Source: Vreelandella sulfidaeris
GTDB taxonomy: Bacteria; Pseudomonadota; Gammaproteobacteria; Pseudomonadales; Halomonadaceae
Assembly: GCA_007182875.1 (NCBI GenBank)
Contig: AP019515.1
Span: 62,001-126,000 of the forward strand
Reading direction: 5' to 3'
Length of the DNA stretch: 64,000 nt
In this document: positions 30,788 to 40,782 of the stretch, in pieces
How the letters are laid out: each line of letters opens with the position of its first letter
Numbering within the stretch: the stretch's first letter is position 1
Made by a program: the position numbers and the translations under genes
The notes under the pieces: model-generated
The model's database searches: none
What the model was told of the DNA's origin: nothing
Seen by the model: only the letters and a program-made list of their open reading frames with translations

Positions 30788-32087
30788 ATGTCACCTATTC
30801 AAGATTTAACTATCGAAACAATCGATAGCATTCATACCAAGGAGTGGCTGCGTGCGTACCAGCGGGTTCGTGCCGCCACCGACGCAATTGCGAACCTCTG
30901 CATAAAGAAGATTACATGGTGCAGAGCATGCCGGACGTCAGTCCCCGAAATGGCACATCGCCCATGTCAGCTGGTTCTTCGAAGCCTTCATCCTCAAGCC
31001 GTTTCACCCCAGCTACCAGACCCTCGACCCGCATACGATTACCTTTTCAACTCTTACTATGAGACCCACGGTACGCCGTTTCCTCGTCCTGAACGCGGCA
31101 TGATTTCGCGCCCCACAGTGGATGACGTCTATCGCTATCGCGCGCACATTAATCAGGCCATGGAAGAATTGCTCAACGACCCTCCGCAAGAACACCTGCA
31201 GGAGATTCTCCATCGTCTGGAGCTTGGGTTGCCTCACGAGCAGCAACATCAGGAACTGCTATTCATGGACATAAAGCATATCCTGGCCCAGAACCCGCTC
31301 TGCCCAGTCTATCGAGGTGATCTTGTGTCGGCACCCGCCCATGAGGTCGGTGAACTCGGTTGGCACGCTTATCCAGCCGGCGTGCGGCAGATAGGTCATG
31401 ATGCCAACGATAGCCGTTTTGCCTACGACAACGAAATGGGGCGTCATCGTCAATTCATTGAGGCTTTCCAGATCGCTGACCGTCCGGTTACCAATGGTGA
31501 ATTTCTCACGTTCATGCAGGCGGGGGATACGACAAACCTGACTATTGGCTGTCGGATGGCTGGGCCACGGTCAAGGCGGAAGGCTGGAAGGCGCCACTTT
31601 ACTGGGTCGAGCGGGACGGCGTCTGGCATCACTATACGTTAAGCGGGCTGGTGCCAGTGGACGTGAATGCGCCGGTTTGCCATGTCAGCTTCTACGAGGC
31701 CGATGCCTATGCCCAATGGGCCGGCGCACGCCTACCTACTGAGGCCGAGTGGGAGGCGGTGGCTCAACATGTCCCCTGCATGGCAACTTCGTCGAACAAG
31801 GCCATCTTCAGCCGGTCGCGGCTGCCCCGGCGGATCCAGCGAGGGGCCGAGGCAGATGTTCGGTGATGTTTGGGAGTGGACCGGCAGCGCCTATCGGCCC
31901 TATCCAGGATTTCGCAAGTTGCCGGGCAGCTTAGGTGAATACAACGGCAAGTTTATGTCGGGGCAGATGGTGCTTCGAGGTGGCTGTTGTGCCACCCGGA
32001 AGACCATATCCGCACGACCTATCGTAATTTTTCCCACCTCATGCCCGTTGGGCATTTTCCGGATTCCGTCTTGCTAAGGAGAGCTAA
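30788..32087 (+). CDS. egtB: Ergothioneine sulfoxide synthase EgtB
   Basis: A non-heme iron enzyme that joins cysteine or gamma-glutamylcysteine to hercynine with oxygen. The N-terminal DinB-like half carries the iron His residues in HIAHVSWF and HEQQHQELLFMD. The C-terminal sulfatase-modifying-type half has NEMGRHRQFIEAFQIADRPV, LPTEAEWEAVAQH, FGDVWEWTGSAYRPYPGF and VLRGGCCAT, ending SGFRLAKES. About 432 residues. Breaks near 30890, 30950, 31525-31560, 31780, 31850, 31995 and 32060. GGGAG lies ahead of the ATG. EgtD starts three bases after the stop. Confidence 0.92.
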
Positions 32088-32089
32088 TC

Positions 32090-33046
32090 ATGAGCCTGGC
32101 CGTACAATTCCACGACTTGCACCCGTCCCCAGCCTCAACATCGCTTCGCGATGAGATACTGACGGGATTCAGAGCCGATCAAAAGTTCGCCTCGCCAAAG
32201 TTCTTTATGATCAGCGTGGTTCTGAGTTATTTGATCAAATTTGTGAGCAGCCAGAATACTACCCGACACGGACCGAGGAGGCGATCCTCGCGGAGGCCGC
32301 CGATGATATAGCCGAGATAGCCGGGCATGAAGCGACGTTGATCGAGCTTGGCAGCGGGCGAGCCGTAAGGTACGACTTCTACTGGAAGCCATGCGTCCTA
32401 GCAGTTACCTGGGAATCGACATCTCGCGGGATTTTCTGCTCGACAGTACACGACGACTAGCGGCGGATTACCCATGGCTTGAAGTGCATGCCGCCTGTGC
32501 CGATTTCTGTTGCAATATGGCCTTACCGGACGGGCTATGCTGCGAAAGACCGGTCGGTTTTCCTGGTTCAAGTATCGGTAATTTCGACCCCAAGCCGCTG
32601 AAGATTTTCTTCGTGGACTGCATTCTTTGTTACCCACCGGCAGCGGATTGTTGGTAGGAGTCGACTTGGTTAAGGATAAGCCGACCCTTGAAGCCGCCTA
32701 CAACGATGCAGCGGGTGTGACGGCAGCATTCAACCTAAATCTATTGGAACGGCTACGGCATGAGCTGCACGCTAAAATCGATCCCGCCAATTTTGTCCAT
32801 CATGCGTTCTTCAACGAAGCACACTCTCGTATTGAGATGCATCTGGTCAGTCAGTTACCTCAAGTCGTCACTATTGAAGGGGAGCGCTTCAGTTTTCTGG
32901 AAGGCGAGACAATCCACACTGAAAACTCGTATAAATACACGCTCGAGGGGTTTCAGGCGTTGGCGGGACGTGCGGGATTTGAGGCGCTCTCGTCCTGGAC
33001 CGATGCGAATAGCTTGTTTAGCGTCCACTACCTGACGCGTGCCTAG
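32090..33046 (+). CDS. egtD: L-histidine N-alpha-methyltransferase EgtD
   Basis: Makes hercynine from histidine with three SAM molecules. Recognisable features: SLRDEILTGF, LIELGSGASRK (SAM motif, after one break), YLGIDISRDFL, and GSSIGNFDP, a family signature. A long C-terminal domain follows with RIEMHLVSQ and TENSYKYTLEGFQALAGRAG. About 318 residues, normal length. Breaks near 32195-32210, 32355, 32565 and 32600. GGAGAG lies ahead of the ATG. No egtC or egtA nearby, as is usual outside actinobacteria. Confidence 0.92.
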
Positions 33047-33080
33047 GGGACACTGATAGCGCGGCCACTACAACTCCACA

Positions 33081-33765
33081 TTAAGCGCTGATAGGGAAGG
33101 CCAAGGACAGGCCAATCCCGGAGTACACATAAGGGGTCGCGCCAGTTCGCGGTGTCACTTCGGCGCTGAGGGTAGCCACCTTGAATTGAGGGGCGCGCTT
33201 AAGGACCATTCCTTCGTAGCAGATAGCTGCAGTGATGCCGGTGGTCGTGGTACTTAGCAGTTCTCGGCCGGTTTCGATGGCACGCATGCGTGACATCTGG
33301 AAGGGCAGGTGAGGGCCGAACCAAGCATTGTTGCTGACATTTACTAGTAACTGCGCTTCGGACAGAAGTTCTGTGACTTCGGCACCAAGACCGCTTCGTA
33401 GGAGATGAAGACCCTAAGGGCGCCTCTGATGCATTAAGAACGTGTGCTTGCCTTCCCGGTATGAAAACAAACATGGCCGCCCGAGCACGTCGGGGACCGA
33501 ACCCAAGAAGTCTCGAAACGGAACATATTCACCTAATGGCACCAAGTGCGTTTGTAGTAGAAGCCTGAGAGATGGGAGGGCTCACCACCACATTTTAGAT
33601 ACGACCCTCCGCTTCGCATATCGGGACGCCAATCAGTAACAAGTTGCCTGCCTGCTCGGCTAACGCCTCAAGCTCAGCAAGATATTCATTAGCCTGGTTA
33701 TATCACATCGGGGTTGCTGCTTCTGACCAGATCCCGATGTCGGTCCCGAGGGCAAGGTACCGTGG
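33081..33765 (-). pseudogene. Second lnt, 5'-truncated
   Basis: Reads as the nitrilase half of Lnt only: WSEAATP, then LLLIGVPICEAEGRI, LVPLGEYVPFRDFLGSVPD and MSRMRAIETGRELLSTTTTG. The transmembrane half is missing. In-frame stops and frame breaks are frequent. The expected catalytic Cys in ICYE reads ISYE (TCC codon) near 33395. A direct-repeat boundary lies at about 33800, just upstream. It is convergent with egtD. It may once have accompanied a second lspA. Confidence 0.7.
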
Positions 33766-33799
33766 CTTTTTCGAGCACTACGCTTACTTATTAGCACTA

Positions 33800-34322
33800 G
33801 GGAAACACTACAAAACCGCCTGAGCTTGCAGGTAGTCATCGTCAGGGAATTGGTATCTAGCTTTTGTCACCGTCTGCCAAAGCTGCCCTATGAATAGAGT
33901 TCTTCGCTGTGCTAGCGCAAGAAAAGCCTTGCTGCGCAAATTGTCGACTAGCGTACCCTCCATCAGTGACGGAAACCGCTGTAAACCGACGGCCGGCTTC
34001 CCGCGTTCACGGCCTATTAGCTTCACGGAGCCCGCCCGGCTCGTTCAGACCAGACTAATCGTTATGCTTTTACCAAATAAAATTCCAACACGCGCGCGCC
34101 GCAACGGCTCACCGATCAAGACGATCAGCCCGACCCCAACCGCAATGGCGAGCATATCGGAAGGTATCAGCTTGAAACCGCCTAAGGCGATCAGCAAAGC
34201 TGTGGCCGCAGCCGGCGGGTGCGAGGCCTTAAGTAGCTGCTGAACGAGCAGGCAAATTCCCATCGCGATGGCCGATGCGACGACGCGCGACAGGGCATGG
34301 TCTGGCTCGACAGCACCGATGC
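33800..34322 (+). repeat. Direct repeat, copy 1 (HPP gene region)
   Basis: About 525 bases matching 39987-40514 in the same orientation with roughly 90% identity by eye. It covers the 3' part of an HPP-family gene plus about 200 bases downstream. The match ends abruptly at CAGCACCGATG (34312-34322). Confidence 0.75.
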
Positions 34323-34326
34323 CCAT
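34045..34326 (-). pseudogene. Truncated HPP-family membrane protein
   Basis: The C-terminal half of an HPP protein: AIAMGICLLVQQLLKASHPP with the SHPP signature, then AAATALLIALGGFKLIPSDM and GVGLIVLIGEPLRRARVG. The N-terminal half present in the 40245-40782 copy is missing, cut at the repeat edge. Confidence 0.75.
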
Positions 34327-34441
34327 ACGAGGAGCCGGTTAAGCTGTGTACTCAATCGGCAAGGAGTGTCGGTAGACGTCATTTGTCCACGGACACGGGT
34401 GGCTGATCAAAACATTAATCACATGCTACAGGCCTCGCGCG

Positions 34442-35152
34442 CTAGGTAGCCCACGCGAGAATATAACGTTCACGTTCATCGCGCCCGCCTTTACCAAGGG
34501 GTGACTCCCCATTGCTATGCCATAACCCACCATTGTTATCTAGTGTCAGCGCTTCAATACGTGCGGCAATGCCCAATGCAGCCTCTTGTGGACTGATCAA
34601 TCCACCAGAATTAACCATGCGTGTTTTCACATAGCTGGGATGAAGGTGAGCCACGGCAATACCCAACGACCTCAAGTCCATCGCCAACGATTTACCAAAC
34701 GCATTGAAAGCAGCTTTAGAGGCTCGGTAACCTAGCACCCACCGGAGTCGTTATCCGCTAGTGAGCCCATGTGGCTAGTGATATTAGCGAACTTGCTACC
34801 CTTTTAAGATTTGGTAGTAGCGCTTCCACTACTCGCTGTGGCGCATAGACGGTGATTTCTATCTGCTCGCGGATACTATCGAAATCAACACCACCTAGTA
34901 ACTCATCGCGAAGCAGTCCGCGTTGTTAATTAATAGATCTACCTCTTGGCCATTAAGCGCCTCGACCAGCCGGGCGACGTCGCCAGGCCGGGTGTCATCA
35001 ATGCCCTCATTCACCTGATCGGCCTCGCGATCTAGTTCTTCCGACGACTGGCGGCAGGCACCGAACACTCGCCATCCAGCATCAAAATAGTGTTCTGCGA
35101 GCACCAAACCTACACCGCGGTTGACACCCGTAACGACAACTGCCGATTTCAT
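34442..35152 (-). CDS. Short-chain dehydrogenase/reductase
   Basis: An NAD(P)-dependent Rossmann enzyme of about 236 residues. The N-terminal VVVTGVNRGVGLVLAEHYFD has the TGxxxGxG motif, LLINNA the NNAG motif (the G after one break near 34905), and GYRASKAAFNAFGKSLAMDL the catalytic Tyr and Lys. FANITSHMGSLADNDSGG carries the Ser. Breaks near 34740, 34790 and 34905. Substrate unknown. It stands alone on the minus strand, inside the segment bounded by the HPP direct repeats. Confidence 0.85.
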
Positions 35153-35374
35153 TTTGTCCCTCGCTTCCTTTCCTAATGTGTCCTACCAAGCCTAGGTGAT
35201 AATAGCGCTACTGACCTGGAATAACCCACAAGACGTGCCCTTAATATACATTCAATCCCTTGGTTAAACTTGTGCAACCCAAGGCTTCTTGACTATGTTT
35301 CAAGTTATGTATGCGAATCGACACAGAGGTAGAGCTGCATATTAAAAATAAAGAATTCATGGAGGAATGCCCAT

Positions 35375-38320
35375 ATGAGCCAGCCGTGCACGATCATTTT
35401 CGATGGAGAAGAAATAAGAGGCATCGCCGATGAGCCATTGATCGACTTTCTAGAAGGTCATGGCATCGCTTTGCCAAGTGTTTGTTATCATCCCTCGCTA
35501 GGGGCGATTGAAACCTGCGATGCCTGCTGGGTCGAAGTCAATGGAGAGCTAAAACGAGGCTGCGCGCGTACCCAAGAAGGGATGCAAATTTCCAGCCGTG
35601 ATCCACAGGCTGTTGCAGCACGCCACGAAGGAATGGATCGCCTGCTTAGCAAGCATGAGCTGTACTGTACGGTATGTGAAAACAATAATGGCGATTGCAG
35701 CCTGCATAACGCAGTGGTGGAAATGGATATCCCCATTCAACGTTATGAGTTTCAACCTAAACCGCATGCTAAAGACACTACTAGTCCGTTTTATACCTAC
35801 GATCCTGACCAATGCATTCTGTGTGGCCGTTGTGTCGAAGCGTGTCAGAACATCGAAGTCAATGAAACCTTAAGCATTGACTACGCCAGTGAAAACCCTC
35901 GCGTACTTTGGGATGGCGGCAAGGAAATCAATGATTCAAGCTGCGTTCATTGTGGACATTGCGTCACTGTTTGCCCTTGCAACGCACTGATGGAAAATAG
36001 CATGGATGAGCATGCGGGTCCGCTTACCTCCATGCCATGGTCACTTAAACGGCCGATGATCGAAATCGTCAAGAAAATCGAAACGACCATCAGCGCTAAG
36101 CCCATCACAGGGATTTCGGAAATAGATTCAGCTTGGCGCCAGCCCGGCATCAAACGCACTAAAACGGTCTGTACCTATTGTGGCGTCGGTTGCTCATTTG
36201 AAATGTGGACGCGCGATCGTCATATCCTCAAGGTTCAACCTTCCCTGACGCTCCTGCCAACGGTATTTCTACCTGTATTAAAGGTAAATTTGCCTGGGAT
36301 TTCGTTAATAGCGAGAAACGACTGACCACTCCACTGATCCGTGAGAATGGCCGCTTTCGTGAAGCCAGTTGGGAGGAAGCATTAGATCTCGTAGCTCGCA
36401 GGTTGCTTGAAGTCCGCGACACGCATGGTTCTAACAGTCTGGGTTTTATTGGCTCAAGTAAGGCCAGCAATGAAGAAGCTTACCTAACTCAGAAAATCGC
36501 TCGTTTGATCATCGGCACTAACAGTGTCGATAACTCCTCGCGCTATTGCCAAAACCCGCCACTAAAGGCTTGTTTCGCACTGTCGGCTACGGTGGAGACG
36601 CCGGTACCATCAAAGATATTGAGCAAGCTGAGGTGGTCGTGTTAGTGGGTAGCAATACGGCCGAAAACCATCCTGTGATTGCTTCAAAGATTAAAGCTGC
36701 GCAAAACTACGCGGCCAAAATTGATCGTCATGGACCCACGCAAGCACGAGATGGCCGAACGCGCTGATATTTTCTACGCCCCAATGCCAGCACTGACCTT
36801 ATTTGGGCTTCGGCTCTGTCGCGTTATATGTTCGATAACCACTTAGCGGACCTGGATTTTCTGGGAAGATGGGTCAATAACGTGGAGGAGTACCGCCGCT
36901 CATTGGAGCCATTCACCTTGGATTTCGCCGAATTCAAGACAGGGATTTCAAGCAGGAGCTAATCAACACCGCCGAAATGATTGGCCGGGCAAAAACGTCT
37001 GCCTGCTGTGGGCGATGGGAATCACCCAGCACTCCACGGCTCGGATACTAGTACTGCACTTTCCAACTTACTACTGGTAACAGGTAATTATGGCAAGCCC
37101 GGCACTGGCGGTTACCCTATGCGTGGCCATAATAATGTGCAGGGTGCGAGCGATTTTGGCTGCCTACGCAATATGTACCCCGGCTATGATAAAGTCACCG
37201 ATGAGAGCGCACGACAGCGCTGGGCTAAAGGCTGGGGCGTCGATCCGAGCCAGCTCTCTAATGAGGTCGGTGAAGGCAATTTCCTCATGGTGCAATCGGC
37301 CGACCAGGGCGATATCAAAGCGATGTATGTGATTGGCGAGGAAACTGCTTTTCCGATGCCAATACTCATAACGTACATTCCGCCTTTGAAAATCTTGATT
37401 TTATGGTGGTGCAGGATATCTTTTAAGCCGTACTGCGGAGTTTGCTGATGTAGTGCTGCCCGCCTGCCCTAGCGTTGAAAAGACGGAACATTTGTCAATA
37501 CGGAACGGCGTATCCAACGCTTCTATGAAGTGCTGCCACCACTTGGTGACAGTCGTCCTGATTGGCGTATCCTTACCGACTTGGCCGCTCGTATGGGCCA
37601 TGATTGGGGTTACACACCCTTCTCAGATTATGCAAGAGTGCGCCTCTATCTCGCCGATGTTCGCTGGCGTCACCTACGAACGCCTGGAGGGCTGGAAATC
37701 CCTGTCGTGGCCAGTAGCTGCGGATGGTACTGATACACCCTTCTGTATACCGATGGATTTCATACAGAAGACGGCAAGGCCAACCTTTTCCCGATGGAGT
37801 GGAAGGAGCCTGAAGAAGCTACCGATGCGGAATATGATTTATCACTCGATAATGGTCGGATACTTGAACAATTCCAAGGGGCCAATCAGACAGGCCGCTC
37901 GCAAGGCATCTGGGATCAGGCCCCGCATGGCTTTGTCGAAGTTAGCCCTGAACTTGCCGCCGAGCGGGGCATCAAGGAAGGCACTTGGGTACGGATTACT
38001 TCACGACGCGGCAGTATCGATTTCCCAGCGTTAATTACTGACCGTGTGGCTGGCAAGACCCTGTTCATGCCAATCCATTTCGGCAAGCCGGAGTGAACGC
38101 CTAACGGGCGAACATAACGACCCGTTGTACAAACGCCGGCCTACAAGGAGACAGCCGTCAAACTTGAGGTGCTCGACAAGCGCACAGAACCGCCACTACC
38201 CAGTACTAACTATCGCTTCGGGCGGCGCACGCTAATCAAGGCGTAGCGGTTGAGGTCAAGTGGATGCAAGAAGATTATCGGTTACCGCCCGCCCAGCAAA
38301 CCAATCCGAGGAAAATGTAA
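35375..38320 (+). CDS. fdhF: Formate dehydrogenase alpha subunit (molybdopterin)
   Basis: Oxidises formate at a Mo/W-bis-MGD site. The N-terminal 2Fe-2S domain has VCYHPSLGAIETCDACWVE. Then come a 4Fe-4S domain pair (CILCGRCVEACQ and CVHCGHCVTVCPC) and the catalytic region with CTYCGVGCSFEM. The active-site ligand is Cys in SRYCQNPATKG, not selenocysteine. GTWVRITSRRGS belongs to the MGD-binding C-terminus, and the end reads EVKWMQEDYRLPPAQQTN. About 980 residues. Breaks near 36240, 36555, 36715, 36945, 37000, 37365, 37420, 37490, 37620, 37735, 38095 and 38240. GGAGGAA lies ahead of the ATG. The stop overlaps DUF1641 as TAATG. Confidence 0.92.
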
Positions 38321-38840
38321 TGGCCGAACGAATCTCCCAGGACGTGACGCCGCCAAAGATAGCCCTGATGCTCACGAAGAGTTAGAGACCCTGCTTCAGA
38401 CCCTACATGAGCATGGGGTGCTGCGCTTTACTAACGATATGGTGGCCGCCAATTCCGATATTATTCGTATCTTGGTTAACGGACTGAGTAAAGAAGGGTC
38501 TCTCAACGCTATTCAAAATATCTCGATCATGGCGATGACCTTGTCCTCCATCCCCGGATCGTTTTACCAAGTGATGTTCGCGATTAAGGAGGGATGGGCG
38601 AGGTCAGCAGCTATCATGGTAATGAAAAGAGTAGTGAAAAGAGTGACGCAAAGACCGCTGAAGAAACTGACAACAAAGAAGCACCAGGTATCCGCGGTCT
38701 GTATAAGCTGCTGCACGACGATGAACTCTGGCATGCCATCCAGCCACTACTGGCGGGGTTAAGAGCTTTCCGAGCGGCTCGACAAGCCTATCGACAAGCC
38801 AGTCACCGACTTTACCGGCAAGGCGACAGAGGGACCATAA
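38320..38840 (+). CDS. DUF1641 protein, formate dehydrogenase partner
   Basis: A helical protein of about 173 residues commonly encoded beside YjgC-type formate dehydrogenases; its role is unproven. Features: ELETLLQTLHEHGVLRFTND, a long amphipathic stretch, GIRGLYKLLHDDELWHAIQP and LLAGLRAFSERLDKP. Breaks near 38335, 38600 and 38765. Translationally coupled to the dehydrogenase gene. Confidence 0.85.
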
Positions 38841-38872
38841 ACCACGAACACGCTGGTAAATGAGTGCCCAGA

Positions 38873-39732
38873 CTAGGCTGAGCGTTTGTTGACGGCACTA
38901 TTGGGCAACACATAAGAGGGTCCGAGAATCCGCTCCGAGCCTGAGTAAATATTAAAACGACCCTCGCGCAGAAATCCTACCAGTGTTATACCGAACTCTC
39001 TTGCCAGCCGCACCGCATAACTGCTGGGGCGGAAATCGCGCATACAACCGACACCCGCGCCATGATACATTTCTGAATGAGCTCGAAACTAGCTCGTCCA
39101 CTTAGTAGCATGATGCGATCAGAAAGCGGCAGCTGATTATTCAATACTGCCCATCCATTCAATTTGTCCACCGCATTATGACGTCCAACATCTTCTCGTA
39201 ATACCAGTAGTTGCCCACTGGTATCAAACAGGGCAGCGGCGTGTAACCCGCCGGTTTGCTCGAAGAGTGTTTGATGCTTGTGTAGCTCTGCTGGCAACGA
39301 AGAGCAGTTGTCGACTCAACTGATTGGAAAATGCTAAAGGTGGCAGCCCTGCATAGCCTCAAGATTCAGCTTTTCTTACCGCATACGCCACAGGCGCTGT
39401 TAGAGAGATGAACGCTCCAAGCGTTCGGCCTTAGTGGCATTAAAGCGCTTAAGCACTACTTGCAGTACATTGGGCTGCCCGACTAGATGGTCGATAACTT
39501 CAAAGTCATCCTTAGTACGCGCGAGCCCCTCGCTTAGCATTAATCCGGCGGCCAGTTCTCGATCGTGGCCTGGTGTTCGCATAGTGATAACAGGTTCGGC
39601 ACCCGATAGGCGGATTTCCAACGCCTCTTCGATGGCCAAAGCGTCCTCTCTGGCGGTGATACCTTTGGCGTCTAAGGTGAGGATATCCAAATGAATATCG
39701 CCGTATTCGTGCGCGTTCCTCGCTATATCCAT
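38873..39732 (-). CDS. fdhD: Sulfurtransferase FdhD for formate dehydrogenase
   Basis: FdhD delivers sulfur from IscS to the Mo-bis-MGD cofactor. The CxxC motif NSACGVCGK is readable near 39410 after one base is restored. Further motifs: MRTPGHDRELAAGLMLSEGL and TGGLHAAALF, then LREDVGRHNAVDKLNGWAV, SGRASFELIQK and REFGITLVGFLREGRFNIY. About 285 residues. I chose the ATG at 39732 because AAGGAGCT lies ahead. Breaks near 39410, 39310 and 39030. It faces DUF1641 tail to tail. Confidence 0.9.
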
Positions 39733-39986
39733 TGTAAGCTCCTTGCCCTGGTCTCTTCCTGAGTCGCGGCCACTTTTTAGCAAGCAACAAGTCCACTATC
39801 TTTGAGGCTAGTTCAGCTTTTACCACCTGCCAATAAGATATGTGCTTAATCCTCCACATACCGCTAAAACCGCTATTCATATATATAGGTAACCGTACGC
39901 TGTCCAGCATCAAGGTGTCATCGCTTGTTCACCTACTTGACTCCGCATTGTCATTCCCCGTCCAGGATCCTTACAAAGAGAATATA
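39733..39986. other. No gene seen
   Basis: A 250-base stretch upstream of fdhD up to the second direct repeat; probably the fdhD promoter region. No repeat or RNA gene seen. Confidence 0.45.
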
Positions 39987-40514
39987 GGAAACACTACAAA
40001 AACCGCCTGAGCTTCCAGGCAGCCATCGACAGGGTATCGGTATCTAGCTTTCTGTCACCGTCTGCCAAAGCTGCCCTATGGATAGAGTTCTTCGCTGTGC
40101 TAGCGCAAGAAAAGCCTTGCTGCGCAGATTGTCGAGTGGCGTACCCTCCATTGAGTGACGGAAACCGCTGTAAATCGACGATTAGTTTTCCGTGTTCACA
40201 GTCTATTAGCCTCACGGAGCCCGCCGCAACCCGCTCAGATCAAACTATTTATTACGCTTATCACCAAACAAAATTCCAGCACGTGCGCGTCGCAACGGCT
40301 CACCGATCAAGACGATCAGCCCGACCCCAACCGCAATGGCGAGCATATCGGAAGGTACCAGCTTGAAACCGCCTAAGGCGATCAGCAGAGCTGTGGCCGC
40401 AGCCGGCGGGTGCGAGGCCTTAAGTAGCTGCTGAACGAGCAGGCAAATTCCCATCGCGATGGCCGATGCACCGACGCGCGACAGGGGCATGGTCTGGCTC
40501 GACAGCACCGATGG
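39987..40514 (+). repeat. Direct repeat, copy 2 (HPP gene region)
   Basis: Partner of 33800-34322, same orientation. This copy is joined to a complete HPP gene and so is the likely source. Together they bracket the SDR-fdhF-DUF1641-fdhD segment. Confidence 0.75.
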
Positions 40515-40782
40515 GGCCTGGCTCGCCCCGGTCAGTAGAACACCGACTGCGCCTGCGATACGCCAATCAAATGCCCCATCACCGTGTTGTAAAGCCTGGC
40601 CGACTCTAGGTTGGGCTTGTGCACATGCAGGAAAATGCTCGGACCCAGGCTGGGGAATAGCCAGGGTTGACCGGCAATGACCGCTACACCCCGATCAATA
40701 GCGTCGTGAATGCAGCGGTGACCGGGGACCAGAACCACTCCGGTCCGCCAAATGGCTTTCCATTCTTCGTATCCTCGCCCAT
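40245..40782 (-). CDS. HPP-family membrane protein
   Basis: A four-helix membrane protein of about 179 residues. After a break it begins MGEDTKNGKPFGGPEWFWSP, then VVAVIAGQPWLFPSLGPSIF, SARLYNTVMGHLIG and ASAIAMGICLLVQQLLKASHPP with the SHPP motif that names the family. HPP proteins are linked to nitrite or other transport in plants and bacteria; the substrate here is unknown. The ATG at 40782 overlaps the stop of the Mo-enzyme gene (TGATG), so the two are coupled. Breaks near 40700 and 40550. Confidence 0.8.

Noticed and set aside
33808..34026. A 72-codon minus-strand frame downstream of the HPP fragment (and its counterpart at 39994-40215)
   Set aside because: The two copies do not keep the same reading frame and show no codon-level conservation; treated as part of the direct repeat.
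35375..38320. Selenocysteine in the formate dehydrogenase
   Set aside because: The active-site position reads TGC (Cys) in SRYCQNPATKG, not TGA.
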